Part shown: positions 19,445 through 28,265 of the stretch, in pieces
How the letters are laid out: each line of letters opens with the position of its first letter
Position numbering within the stretch: the stretch's first letter is position 1
NCBI RefSeq assembly: GCF_022026155.1
Contig: NZ_CP085041.1
Coordinates: 1,954,306-2,018,305 of the forward strand
From: Dissulfurimicrobium hydrothermale
GTDB lineage: Bacteria > Desulfobacterota > Dissulfuribacteria > Dissulfuribacterales > Sh68
Reading direction: 5' to 3'
Length of the DNA: 64,000 nucleotides
Position numbers and translations under genes: made by a program
The notes under the pieces: model-generated
What the model saw: only the letters and a program-made list of their open reading frames with translations
The model's database searches: none
What the model was told of the DNA's origin: nothing

Positions 19445-20525
19445 ATATCTTTTCCGCCCTTAAGGCTACAACGGCCTTTGCACCCTTTGTAATGTCCATT
19501 TTCCGCATGGCGTAATCAGGAATATCTATCTCGATAACCCTGTCTGACCCATCCGGCACAAACAGGAGAGTGTTAGACCGACCCCTCGAAAATATCTCAT
19601 AAACAACCCCTTCGAGGAGATTGTCATTATCCCGTCTATTAAGATCAGGTCTGATGAGCATTACATTCTCCGGCATTATCCCGATAATAAAGGGGAGTCC
19701 TTGCAAGATGGAGGTGGTGCCTGAATGTCTCCAGGCCGGGACGATGAGGTCGGTGTTGAGTTCATTACATCTCACCTCAGCCCATTTCCCTCGCATTCTT
19801 ATAACTTCCGCTGAAAAAAGGTTCTTAATCCCGAAGAATCCTGCAACATCTATGTCTATGGGATGTCCGTATACCTCACCCCTTGGGCCAGCCTGGCGAA
19901 TCATACCGTCTATCATAACAGCTATCTCATCCCCCATGAAGAAGGCCTCGTCCATATCGTGAGTAACCATGACTATGGCAAGACCAAACCTCACCTTAAT
20001 ATCGGCAATCAGGAACCAGAGGTCTTTTTTCATGGCCTCATGGAGGGCAGATAAGGGCTCGTCGAGCAACAGATACCTGCTTCCTGTGGCAAGGGCCCGA
20101 ACAAGCGCCACTCGCTGACGCTCACCGCCGCTTAAGTGGTCTACCATCCTCTTAAGCAAATGGGTTATGCCCAAGGTCTCCGCCAATTCCAGGACGAAAT
20201 CGCGCCGGCGCTCATTCAACCTTTTTTGATGCTTAAGGCCATAAAAGATGTTGCCTTCAACGGTCAGGTGTGGGAAAAGGGCGAGGTCTTGAGGCAGATA
20301 GGCTATACCACGCCTTTCAATAGGCAGGTCATCGATTCGTCTGCCTTCCAATCGAATTACTCCCGAATCAGGCCTTCGTATACCAATAATGGCCTCAAGA
20401 AGCGTGGTCTTGCCGCAACCGGTAGGCCCTACAAGCACATTGCAGCTGCCTGGCTGGATCTTTAGACTCACATCTTTTACAGAAAACATGCCTGTATTGA
20501 TGGTAAGTCTTTCGAGTTCAAGCAT
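19389..20525 (-). CDS. modC: Molybdate/tungstate-type ABC transporter ATPase
   Basis: The 378-residue protein has a complete ABC ATPase domain: Walker A VGPTGCGKTT (about 33-42), Q-loop LPQD, signature LSGGERQRVALVRAL, Walker B YLLLDEPLSAL and H-loop VTHD. The C-terminal about 140 residues form a TOBE/MOP-like regulatory domain (IVPAWRHSG; GIMPENVMLIRPD). It powers import of an oxyanion, most likely molybdate or tungstate given the nif cluster next door. It overlaps the permease gene by 8 bp. Confidence 0.88.
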   Translation of the reverse strand: MLELERLTINTGMFSVKDVSLKIQPGSCNVLVGPTGCGKTTLLEAIIGIRRPDSGVIRLEGRRIDDLPIERRGIAYLPQDLALFPHLTVEGNIFYGLKHQKRLNERRRDFVLELAETLGITHLLKRMVDHLSGGERQRVALVRALATGSRYLLLDEPLSALHEAMKKDLWFLIADIKVRFGLAIVMVTHDMDEAFFMGDEIAVMIDGMIRQAGPRGEVYGHPIDIDVAGFFGIKNLFSAEVIRMRGKWAEVRCNELNTDLIVPAWRHSGTTSILQGLPFIIGIMPENVMLIRPDLNRRDNDNLLEGVVYEIFSRGRSNTLLFVPDGSDRVIEIDIPDYAMRKMDITKGAKAVVALRAEKIFTLTARAPHAAIPQPLPL

Positions 20526-21294
20526 GCCTTCGTGCCTTTATTAAAAATCTGGCGACATACAGCACAAAGAAACCAACAGAGACTAAGATCAGGATGAGCA
20601 CAACTGCGCCCTCGATATCGGCGCTTGCAAGCCGCATAAATATGGCGACAGGCAGGGTCTCTGTCCTCATGGCCATCGAGCCCGCCACCATAATGGTTGC
20701 GCCGAACTCTCCCAAGGCCTTTGCCCAGGTAAGGATGATGGACGCCAGGATCCCGCGTCTGGCAAGGGGCAGAGTGACGCTGAAGAATGCTGAGAGAGGG
20801 GATGCGCCGAGGGTCCTGGCAACATCTTCATATCGTCGCGGGATCTCGTCAAGAGCGGCCTTTAAAAGCCTGGTTGCAACACCCAGAGTAGTAACAAACT
20901 GGGCAAGCACTATGCCTGCAAAGGCAAAGACGAACTGAAAGGTATTTTTCTGCACGAACCCGCCCAATGGGGTGTTGAAAAAGATCAGAAGCAAGGCGCC
21001 AAGGGCTGCTGGCGAGACGACCATTGGAAACTCAAGGGTGGTGTCGAGGATGTCCTTGCCCTTGAAATCAAATCTGCTCAAGGCATAGGCTGACGGTACC
21101 GCAAGACACACGGAAAGCGCTGTCGCGATGGTTGCGCAAAGAAGGCTCAACCTTATGGAAAAAAGCGTCCTTCCAGACAAAATGGTCTCCACAAAGAGAC
21201 GGCCGCTCAGAAAGTAGCACATCGACAGGACAAGACCTGCATAGACTGAAAATGTCGAAAAGGCACAGAAGATGCTAAGTCTTTTCAAATTCAT
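20518..21294 (-). CDS. modB: Molybdate/tungstate-type ABC transporter permease
   Basis: The 258-residue protein has six hydrophobic segments and the inner-membrane ABC permease motif EAA---G as ARTLGASPLSAFFSVTLPLARRGI (about 160-183). It matches ModB/WtpB/CysT-type permeases with SIRLSLLCATIATALSVCLAVPSAYALSRF near the N-terminus. It forms the membrane channel for the oxyanion handed over by the binding proteins. Its start directly follows the stop of the binding-protein gene. Confidence 0.9.
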   Translation of the reverse strand: MNLKRLSIFCAFSTFSVYAGLVLSMCYFLSGRLFVETILSGRTLFSIRLSLLCATIATALSVCLAVPSAYALSRFDFKGKDILDTTLEFPMVVSPAALGALLLIFFNTPLGGFVQKNTFQFVFAFAGIVLAQFVTTLGVATRLLKAALDEIPRRYEDVARTLGASPLSAFFSVTLPLARRGILASIILTWAKALGEFGATIMVAGSMAMRTETLPVAIFMRLASADIEGAVVLILILVSVGFFVLYVARFLIKARRHA

Positions 21295-22149
21295 CTATCT
21301 GCTAATCCATTCCTGGCCGACTTGCGGAACGCCGCCTACCGGCTTTTTGGCCCCTAAAAAGGCATATGTCTCCTTAAGAGAAGTGAGATACCCATACTTT
21401 TTAAACACCTCCTGTCCCTTGCCCGATAAGACAAACCCGATGAATTTCTCTGCCCCCTGGGGATCTTTTGAAGATGTAGTGACACCTATCTGACCGTTTC
21501 CGATGCGAATGACCTCATTTGGTTTTAATTTTACGATATCCACCCTGTTAGGGGCCCACCCCTTGAGAAAATCAAATCCCAGCACCGCATCCACCTGATC
21601 CATCAGTAGATAGCTCAAGAGTTTCGAGATGTCATCTACATAGGTCTGCACCTTTTTCCTCAAGGCATCAACTTTATCAGGGGGGAGGTTTCTATCGAAA
21701 ATCTCCGCGGCAAGCCGTCCTATATATACCATCTCTGGATTCGCCATGGCAAACCTGACGTCAGGCCTGAGGAGGTCCTCGATGCTGTGTATGCCTTTGG
21801 GATTTCCTTTTTTGACAACCATGACGGGAACGGCATAGACGAAACTCCTTACACTCTCCTTTTTCACAAGCCCATTTTGAACCGCCTGCTCCATGACATC
21901 AGGTGACGGGACGACAAAGACGTCACCCTGTCTGCCAAGGCTCAGCTGGGTCAGTATAGCCGTCACGCCCCCATAATTGGCGCTCACTTTTGCCTTATCG
22001 TAGCTTTGTATGAGATCATCCAAGGGTTTCTTAAAGGCGGCGCCGCTAAAGACCATAAGTTCTTCAGCGCATGCAATGGATAATACATTCAGTATGATAA
22101 AAGGCAGCATCACCAGATAGATCAAGATCTTCGAACTTATTCTTTTCAT
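21295..22149 (-). CDS. modA: Periplasmic oxyanion-binding protein of the ABC transporter
   Basis: The 284-residue protein starts MKRISSKILIYLVMLPF, a signal peptide ending about CAEE, followed by the ModA-like start of the mature protein (ELMVFSGAAFKKPLDDL) and SLGRQGDVFVVPSPDVM. The start at 22149 is chosen because GAGAGGG stands 6 nt before that ATG; the longer reading uses a TTG. It captures the anion for ModB. It ends PQVGQEWISR, similar to its paralogue at 23087-23953, which ends VVPQEWLKK; the two share about the same length and a clear common origin. Confidence 0.88.
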   Translation of the reverse strand: MKRISSKILIYLVMLPFIILNVLSIACAEELMVFSGAAFKKPLDDLIQSYDKAKVSANYGGVTAILTQLSLGRQGDVFVVPSPDVMEQAVQNGLVKKESVRSFVYAVPVMVVKKGNPKGIHSIEDLLRPDVRFAMANPEMVYIGRLAAEIFDRNLPPDKVDALRKKVQTYVDDISKLLSYLLMDQVDAVLGFDFLKGWAPNRVDIVKLKPNEVIRIGNGQIGVTTSSKDPQGAEKFIGFVLSGKGQEVFKKYGYLTSLKETYAFLGAKKPVGGVPQVGQEWISR

Positions 22150-22167
22150 TATCTTCCCTCTCAATAT

Positions 22168-22300
22168 TGATGATCTCGTAAAAAGTCATTAATGGCTAAG
22201 CAAAAATGCGCGCAGATCCTGAGGAATGCGGCATACTTATACGCCGCAGTGACGAAAAAGATGCAGCGCAACGCGGTTGGCGACCTTTTGCGACGCCGCA
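22168..22300. repeat. MITE-like intergenic repeat with inverted ends
   Basis: The stretch begins TGATGATCTCGTAAAAAGTC and ends CGACCTTTTGCGACGCCGC; the inner ends CGTAAAAAGTC and (reverse complement) CGCAAAAGGTC match at 9 of 11 bases. In the middle TGCGGC/GCCGCA (22227-22248) forms a small hairpin. It lies in the gap between two genes of one operon and encodes nothing obvious. I recall sequences of this kind as dispersed repeats in Desulfobacterota genomes; that is memory, not a search result. Confidence 0.5.
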
Positions 22301-22352
22301 ATATTAGCTTCCTTTTAGTATTGCTTTTAGTATTGAAAGTTGTGCGGTGGAT

Positions 22353-23102
22353 TCAATATGCACATGGGCAATACCTTTCATATCCACAAATCTTTGCTAT
22401 TCCAGCTATAGATACACCATAAAATATAACTGGTTTATCTTTGATAAATTTCTCAATTGTAGCATTTACGCATGTTGACCCTGTTGCAATAATAATATCA
22501 GCCCATGATACTATCTCATCTGTCTTGTCAGGTCCATTTATTATCACCCCATATTTTTCCTTATTGATATTATCTTCATCAAGATCAATGACTTTTAGTT
22601 CAAATGACCCTGATAGACTATTTATCATTGCGGGTTGAAATCCTATAAATGCTATTTTGGGCTTTCCAAAGCGTTTCTGAATATAATGAGGCAACATGGT
22701 CGCACACCTTTCAGGATCGCTATTCCTGCAATGGATTGTCTTTTCAATGCTACCAAGATGCCTCATAACGGCATTTAAGCTGGATATCAGACATGCCCTT
22801 TCAAAATCGTTGGATAGAGAAAGTTTGATGATATCTTCTATTGTCCCTTGGTAATCGCCAGGCATACTGGTGTATGCCTGGCCCTTCTTATCCAGAAATC
22901 TAGCCTCAATCATCACCTCTTTCCCCTTCAGAAGCGGAAAATCCATTCTTTCCGGCTCACCGATAGCCTCTTTCGGTGTTAAGGTTTTTGCAGTAATTGT
23001 AATATGTTCTTTAAAAAGATCATGCTTTTCGACTAAATACCCAAGCTCTTGTTTTAAACGGCTATAGAATCCCATAGCTTTATCTTTTATTTCTTCAACC
23101 AC
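22353..23102 (-). CDS. DUF364/DUF4213-type putative metal-binding protein
   Basis: The 249-residue soluble protein resembles the DUF4213-DUF364 (putative heavy-metal chelation) family: a helical N-terminal part (GFYSRLKQELGYLVEKHDL; YTSMPGDYQGTIEDI) and a Rossmann-like C-terminal part with AFIGFQPAMI, DLDEDNIN and IIIATGSTCVNATIEKF. Three Cys sit near the end (CGYERYCPC). In the family it is found near nitrogenase and Mo-transport genes; a role in cytoplasmic handling of the metal is inference. The start is uncertain: GTG 23102 overlaps the upstream gene by 16 bp, and ATG 23075 lacks a ribosome-binding site. Confidence 0.75.
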   Translation of the reverse strand: MVEEIKDKAMGFYSRLKQELGYLVEKHDLFKEHITITAKTLTPKEAIGEPERMDFPLLKGKEVMIEARFLDKKGQAYTSMPGDYQGTIEDIIKLSLSNDFERACLISSLNAVMRHLGSIEKTIHCRNSDPERCATMLPHYIQKRFGKPKIAFIGFQPAMINSLSGSFELKVIDLDEDNINKEKYGVIINGPDKTDEIVSWADIIIATGSTCVNATIEKFIKDKPVIFYGVSIAGIAKICGYERYCPCAY

Positions 23103-23953
23103 TCCTGCGGCACCACATAGTCCCCGCCGACGGGTTTCTTCTCGCCAATATAGGCAAAGGCCTCATCAGGGGTCATGAGGTAGTGATATTTTCTGAATAT
23201 CGCCTTTCCTTCGTCAGACAAGATGAAATCTATAAACTTCTGGGCAAGGGCCTTGTTTTTGGTGAATTTAGATATAGCTATTGGGATATAACCTACACGG
23301 ACGATTTCTTCTTTTTTAAGCCGGACATTCTCTATTCTTTCCGGATCCCAGTAATGGAAAACCCGCCAACCGATCACCGCGTCCGCCATCTTAAGTGATA
23401 CGGCGGTGGCAGTCTTGTCGCAACTCTCAGTATAGTTGATGAGGTTCTTTCTGAACGCCTCCTTTTCTTGGGGAGTAAAGTTTTTTTCAATTATTTCAAC
23501 GGCATAGGCGCCCACACATACATCCTCAGGATTTGCGATGGCGACCTTGAGCCCACGCCTTGTAAGGTCCTTCAAACTATGGATCCCTTTGGGATTGCCT
23601 TTCTGCACGTTTATGGCAGGGACGAGATAGACCACTATCTTTTCCGTCTCAGGCAACACCATCCCTTTCCTCTTCGCGAGCTCCATGTAGTCAGATGAGC
23701 CAGGAAAATAGATATCCCCCTCCTTTGCAAGGATCATCTGGGAAAGGACAGTCCCTGAACCACCGAAGCTGATATCCACCTTAACGCCGGTTTTCTTTTC
23801 AAAGGCCTTTGCAGCCTCCTCAAGCGGCGGCTTTGAGGCTGCACCAGCAAAGACCATAAGCCTCTCAGCCGAAAAGGCATCCCTGGGAAGACATGACATG
23901 GCCAAAAACCCTACAACAAGCACAGTCATAACTACTTTTTTAAATATCTTCAT
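23087..23953 (-). CDS. Second ModA-like oxyanion-binding protein
   Basis: The 288-residue protein has a signal peptide (MKIFKKVVMTVLVVGFLAM, cleavage after FSA) and a ModA/WtpA-like mature part: RLMVFAGAASKPPLEEAAKAF, SFGGSGTVLSQMILAKEGDIYFPGSS. Start 23953 is set by AAAGGAGG 6 nt upstream; the longer reading to 23977 lacks this. It is the first gene of the transport operon and carries a good promoter with an operator-like dyad. Having two paralogous binding proteins for one permease suggests two related ligands (for example molybdate and tungstate) or different affinities; this is inference. Confidence 0.85.
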   Translation of the reverse strand: MKIFKKVVMTVLVVGFLAMSCLPRDAFSAERLMVFAGAASKPPLEEAAKAFEKKTGVKVDISFGGSGTVLSQMILAKEGDIYFPGSSDYMELAKRKGMVLPETEKIVVYLVPAINVQKGNPKGIHSLKDLTRRGLKVAIANPEDVCVGAYAVEIIEKNFTPQEKEAFRKNLINYTESCDKTATAVSLKMADAVIGWRVFHYWDPERIENVRLKKEEIVRVGYIPIAISKFTKNKALAQKFIDFILSDEGKAIFRKYHYLMTPDEAFAYIGEKKPVGGDYVVPQEWLKK

Positions 23954-23983
23954 ATAGTTCCTCCTTTCGCTATACATAGTTTA

Positions 23984-24001
23984 ATATAACGTGCGTTATA
24001 T
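23984..24001. promoter_or_regulatory. Operator-like dyad (ModE-like half-sites) on the transport promoter
   Basis: ATATAACG-TG-CGTTATAT is a perfect dyad with 8-bp arms. The half-site CGTTATAT is that of classical ModE boxes, but the order of the halves is reversed compared with the E. coli box (CGTTATAT first). It overlaps the -10 of the promoter and lies 31-48 bases before the start of the binding-protein gene, which suits a repressor acting when molybdate is plentiful. Confidence 0.55.
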
Positions 24002-24026
24002 AACATATAAGATAAAGCATTGTCAA
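23997..24026 (-). promoter_or_regulatory. sigma-70 type promoter of the Mo-type transport operon
   Basis: On the minus strand TTGACA (24021-24026) is followed after 18 bases by TATATA (23997-24002). The -10 lies within the dyad at 23984-24001. The promoter starts just after the end of nifB, so the transport operon can be expressed separately from nif. Confidence 0.65.
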
Positions 24027-24075
24027 TCTTTAATTGATCCACCCTAAAAAACAGAATCGCTACGAGACAACCGAC

Positions 24076-25401
24076 CTAAAAGATAGGCAAGCTGGACAAA
24101 TCATCACAACCAAGACCCGCACCTTTACAACCGCCGCACCCGCCCTTCCTTCTCACCTTGAGAAAGGAGATATCATCGCCCATGAATACGGATTTAAGCC
24201 CCATCTCTATAAAACCGTTCAGCTCAAAGACCTCAATGCCTTCCCCTGAAAGAATATTTCGGGGGTTTTCACCGATACCGCCCACGAGTATCGCCCTGCA
24301 GTCCCTGAGCATCTCTGAAAGGGCCTCCCATCTTTTAGGCCCGCCACCAGGGAGAGGTGTCCTGCGCTCTTCAACCAGGTAGAAACCATCTTTGCCCCTG
24401 CCCCATATCTGAAGCCTCTCCGCCTCACCAAGGTGCTGGTTGACCAGCATCCCCTCAAGTGTCGCCACCGCGACAAACGGCCGTTCATTGCCGGCAAGGG
24501 GTTTTGGAAGACTGGCACATGCGGAGAGACATCCATGCATCTCAGTTGAGCGGTCTTCACCCAGAAGCCCTATGGCGTCAGCACGGCATCTGGTACAGTG
24601 TCTCATCTGGGCGATATGTTCCCCTGCCCTGTCCTGCAAGATTCTGATCTCCTTCTTGTCTGGCTCCCTGATGTTTTCAAAGGCGGTGCCGGCATTGGGA
24701 TACATGGGCATACAGTTCAGCACATCAGCGCCCATCTCTGCCATTTTCTTTGCAATATCAATTATATGGCCACCATTGATTTCAGGATCATAATTTATTC
24801 CTGGGATAACGATCGTATTTATCTTGAGCGTGATACCCCTGGCCTTGAGCTTCGAGACGGCGTCAAGCTGTCTTTGAAGGAGCAGTCCGGCTGCCTCCCT
24901 GCCGCGGTAAACCACCTTCCCGTCCCTAACCCAGGCATAGATATTCTGGCTCACGTCAGGGTCAACGGCATTTATGGTGACAGTGATATGAGAGACGCCC
25001 AGGGAGGCGAGGTCATCCACATAAGGAGATACGCCAAGGCCGTTTGTGGCAAGACATAGGATGATCTCAGGGAATCTCTCCTTGATAAGCCTGATGGTCT
25101 CTATGGTTTCATCAGGGCTTGCAAACGGGTCTCCCGGCCCTGCTATACCTGCAACTGTTATGCGCGGTTCCTTCTCAATGACCCTTTCCATATAGGCAAG
25201 CGCCTGATAAGGTGAGAGTATGGCGCTTGTGACACCAGGCCTGCTCTCATTTACGCAGTCATATTTTCGATTGCAGTAATTACAAAGTATGTTGCATTTT
25301 GGCGCTACAGGAAGATGCACCCTGCCACAGCTTCCCTTTACACTTGCATTAAAACATGGATGTCTTGATCTATCAGGTGTTATATTTATCATATTTTTCA
25401 T
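24076..25401 (-). CDS. nifB: FeMo-cofactor biosynthesis protein NifB with NifX-like domain
   Basis: The 441-residue protein is a radical-SAM enzyme: the cluster-binding CxxxCxxC is C36-C40-C43 (KCNILCNYC), after the family-typical HPCFNASVKGSCGRVHLPVAP. The radical-SAM barrel spans about 30-290 with GPGDPFA and the CTRCRADAIGLLGED motif. A C-terminal NifX/NafY-like domain (about 310-420: VAVATLEGMLVNQHLGEAERL) ends in a Cys-rich tail (GGCGGCKGAGLGCDD). It makes the 8Fe-9S-C NifB-cofactor, the precursor of FeMo-co. AAAGGGG lies before the ATG. It is the last gene of the nif operon, 18 bp behind nifN. Confidence 0.97.
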   Translation of the reverse strand: MKNMINITPDRSRHPCFNASVKGSCGRVHLPVAPKCNILCNYCNRKYDCVNESRPGVTSAILSPYQALAYMERVIEKEPRITVAGIAGPGDPFASPDETIETIRLIKERFPEIILCLATNGLGVSPYVDDLASLGVSHITVTINAVDPDVSQNIYAWVRDGKVVYRGREAAGLLLQRQLDAVSKLKARGITLKINTIVIPGINYDPEINGGHIIDIAKKMAEMGADVLNCMPMYPNAGTAFENIREPDKKEIRILQDRAGEHIAQMRHCTRCRADAIGLLGEDRSTEMHGCLSACASLPKPLAGNERPFVAVATLEGMLVNQHLGEAERLQIWGRGKDGFYLVEERRTPLPGGGPKRWEALSEMLRDCRAILVGGIGENPRNILSGEGIEVFELNGFIEMGLKSVFMGDDISFLKVRRKGGCGGCKGAGLGCDDLSSLPIF

Positions 25402-25419
25402 AATTTTACCCCTTTCATT

Positions 25420-26784
25420 CTACATATAGCTATAGCCTACGGATGAATCATCCTGTTTCTTCTCTATTATTGCATTCACTATTGTATCAAGCAGATTCTG
25501 CGCGCCTCTGTAGCCTATATGGACAATGCGCTGCCCACCTATACGGTCATGGATTGGAAAGCCTACCCTTATAAGCGGTATGCCCAACTTTCTTGCCAGA
25601 GGATAGCCCTTGCTGTGACCGACCATGATATCCGGTTGCATTGACTCGACATCAATAGCTATATCATAGAAGTCGGCATCGTCTCTGACATCAGGATCAT
25701 CAGTAAGGATGCCTTCTGTCACCTCTTTTATGGACTCCTGGAATGCGCCGCCTTTGCTACCCGATGCGCACAGTACGGGCTGAATGCCGATTTCAGTAAG
25801 AAAAGAGGTAAGGCCTGTCACGAGGTCTTCTTCACCATAGACAACGGCCCGTTTGCCAAAGACATATTTGTGGCAATCCACAAAGGAATCGATGAGTCTC
25901 GCACGTTCCATCATGTATTTTTGAGGGGCAGGGATACCCGATATCTCCTCAAGCGCCGTAAAGAAGGCGTCTGTCTCCCTGAGCCCTATGGGTGTCCCTA
26001 TCCGGCGGTTAACCACCCCGAATCTTGACTTAAGAAACTCACCGGCAGTCACCATTGTCTTCAGGTTCCGGCCGAACTCTATGCTGCCCAATGCCCTGCC
26101 CATCTCTTTTATCGCCGAGACAGGGGTGCCGCCCTGGGGTATCCTCTCATACTCACGCATGGCCGGCCCATCGAGGGTATCTGAATAATCAGGAAGGATC
26201 GTGCACTCCAGACTGAAATCAGAGACGATCTCATAGAGATGACGTATATCAGCCGGAGATACAAAACCAGGGAAGAGATTTATGAAATCAAGCGGCTCGC
26301 CGCCCTCCGCAAGCTGTTCGACAACGGCCTTCACAGCCTCATGAAAACCTTCCATATGGGTTCCTGAATAGCTGGGTGTCGAGACATTCACCAGAAAAGG
26401 CGCCGGATCGCCCTGCTGCGCTATCCCGCTTCTGTATTCCCTGAGTATCATTGGGACATCATCGCCTATGGTCTCTGTAAGGCATGTAGTGGCGACGCCT
26501 ATCATGCTGGGGCTGAATTTCCGGCATACATTTTTCAGCCCCTTCTTGAGATTGGCTGCGCCTCCGAATACCGCATGTTTTTCCCCCAGAGATGATGATG
26601 CAATATCCATAGGTTCATTGAAATGACTTATGATGTATCTTCTCATATAGGTTGCGCATCCTTGAGAACCATGCAGAAAAGGCACTGCGCCTTCTATGCC
26701 CTTGAATGCCAGACACGCACCCAGGGGTTTACAGAGCTTACAGGCATTGGTGGTTGAGACATATTTATTTTCCTGTTTTTTCAT
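25420..26784 (-). CDS. nifN: FeMo-cofactor scaffold subunit NifN
   Basis: The 454-residue protein is homologous to NifK and NifN: CKLCKPLGACLAFKGIEGAVPFLHGSQGC, GVATTCLTETIGDD, and LVNVSTPSYSGTHMEGFHEAV. Order and pairing with the preceding nifE-type gene identify it as NifN of the NifEN scaffold, on which NifB-co matures to FeMo-co. The ATG at 26784 has GAGG 8 nt before it and overlaps the nifE stop (ATGA); the longer reading would use a GTG at 26793. Confidence 0.95.
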   Translation of the reverse strand: MKKQENKYVSTTNACKLCKPLGACLAFKGIEGAVPFLHGSQGCATYMRRYIISHFNEPMDIASSSLGEKHAVFGGAANLKKGLKNVCRKFSPSMIGVATTCLTETIGDDVPMILREYRSGIAQQGDPAPFLVNVSTPSYSGTHMEGFHEAVKAVVEQLAEGGEPLDFINLFPGFVSPADIRHLYEIVSDFSLECTILPDYSDTLDGPAMREYERIPQGGTPVSAIKEMGRALGSIEFGRNLKTMVTAGEFLKSRFGVVNRRIGTPIGLRETDAFFTALEEISGIPAPQKYMMERARLIDSFVDCHKYVFGKRAVVYGEEDLVTGLTSFLTEIGIQPVLCASGSKGGAFQESIKEVTEGILTDDPDVRDDADFYDIAIDVESMQPDIMVGHSKGYPLARKLGIPLIRVGFPIHDRIGGQRIVHIGYRGAQNLLDTIVNAIIEKKQDDSSVGYSYM

Positions 26785-28178
26785 GATACGCACCTCAGGA
26801 TTTTCTCTTTATGGCTTGAGAGTCCATCAAGCATCCCCTGGCTGTTTTTAGGCACAAAACGCCAGACAGGACTCATGACAGAGGAATAGACCTCTTTTGC
26901 AAAATTGAGCATGCCCACAAAGCCTTCAAGCGCCTCTTTTCTCTCGTGATTGTGGTCACAGAAGCCGACACCTAATTTATATGCTATGGGCCGTTCCTTG
27001 ACGCCGCCCACAAAGATATCGACCTCCTTTTCCTGCAGAAACGCCGACAGCTCCAGCGGGTTTGAGTCATCCACTATAATTGTCCCGTCGTCGGTTATCG
27101 CCTCAAGCTCCCTGTAGTCTTCCTGTGTGCCGGTCTGTGAACCTACCATCACCACCTTCATGCCAAGGTGTCTGAAGGCCTTAACCAGCGAAAACGCCTT
27201 GAATGCGCCGCCGACATATATGGCGGCCTTTTTGCCGCTCAATGCCTTGCGGTATCTCTGAAGCTCAGGATAGAGGGCTGAAAGCTCCTCCCTCACAAGC
27301 TGCTGTGTCCTTTCCATGATAGATGGCTCCTTGAAGAAGCGGGCTATGCCGTAGAGCGCCTCAGCCATGTCCTCGATCCCGAAATAGGATACCCTCATGA
27401 CCGGGGTGCCATATTTTTCCTTCATCATGACCGCAAGGTCCATCGTAGCCCCTGAGCACTGCACGAGATTGAGCGCCGCGCCATGGGCGCGCCTTATGTC
27501 ATCCACCCTGCCGTCGCCTGTGATATTGGCCACGACCTGGACACCCATGCGCTTAAAGTAATCGCGTATGATCCATAGTTCCCCGGCCAGGTTGAAGTCT
27601 CCGAGTATATTTACGCTGTATGGAGAGATGCCCTCGGTGCTGCCCTCACCCACCAGCCTGAACAAGGCCCTGCAGGCCGCATTGTAACCCGCTCGCTTGT
27701 TGCCCTTGAAACCCTCTGACTGGACAGGGATCACGGGGATATTTTTTTCTTCGCTCACCCTTCGGCATATTGCCTCAAGGTCATCCCCGATGATACCAAC
27801 GATGCATGTTGAATATACAAACGCCGCCTTGGGGGCATGGCGATCTATGAGTTCGACAAGCGCGCTGTAGAGTTTTTTCTCGCCGCCGAATATGACATCC
27901 TTCTCCTGAAGATCGGTGGAAAAGCTCAGGCGGTGGAGCTCAGGGCCTGATGAAAGGGCGCCTCTGATATCCCATGTATAGACCGCGCATCCCACAGGAC
28001 CATGTACGAGGTGGAGCGCATCGGCTATGGGATAAAGGACGACCCTCGAACCGCAGAATACGCACGCCCTCTGGCTTACCGCCCCTGCGAGGCTTTCCTT
28101 TTCACATTCAAGATCAAAGGGCCTGCTCCCCTTGAGATATACCTGTTTTTCCCTTTCTTTGAATATTGCAGAGGCCAT
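26781..28178 (-). CDS. nifE: FeMo-cofactor scaffold subunit NifE
   Basis: The 465-residue protein is NifD-like: RACVFCGSRVVLYPIADALHLVHGPVGCAVY, SFSTDLQEKDVIFGGEKKLYSAL, STCIVGIIGDD, and NILGDFNLAGE. It forms the alpha subunit of the NifEN scaffold. The start at 28178 is set by AGGAGG 6 nt upstream; the longer reading to 28232 adds an unrelated peptide. It follows nifK after 87 bp and overlaps nifN by 4 bp. Confidence 0.96.
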   Translation of the reverse strand: MASAIFKEREKQVYLKGSRPFDLECEKESLAGAVSQRACVFCGSRVVLYPIADALHLVHGPVGCAVYTWDIRGALSSGPELHRLSFSTDLQEKDVIFGGEKKLYSALVELIDRHAPKAAFVYSTCIVGIIGDDLEAICRRVSEEKNIPVIPVQSEGFKGNKRAGYNAACRALFRLVGEGSTEGISPYSVNILGDFNLAGELWIIRDYFKRMGVQVVANITGDGRVDDIRRAHGAALNLVQCSGATMDLAVMMKEKYGTPVMRVSYFGIEDMAEALYGIARFFKEPSIMERTQQLVREELSALYPELQRYRKALSGKKAAIYVGGAFKAFSLVKAFRHLGMKVVMVGSQTGTQEDYRELEAITDDGTIIVDDSNPLELSAFLQEKEVDIFVGGVKERPIAYKLGVGFCDHNHERKEALEGFVGMLNFAKEVYSSVMSPVWRFVPKNSQGMLDGLSSHKEKILRCVS

Positions 28179-28265
28179 CCGTTTCCTCCTGTCTGGTTTG
28201 ACATAAGCCTGCGGGCAACCCACAAGCAGCATTAATATTTTAGATGCCGCCCTCCACAGGCATTC

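Noticed and set aside
28179-28232. Longer N-terminus of NifE
   Set aside because: The Shine-Dalgarno AGGAGG lies inside this stretch and fits the ATG at 28178.
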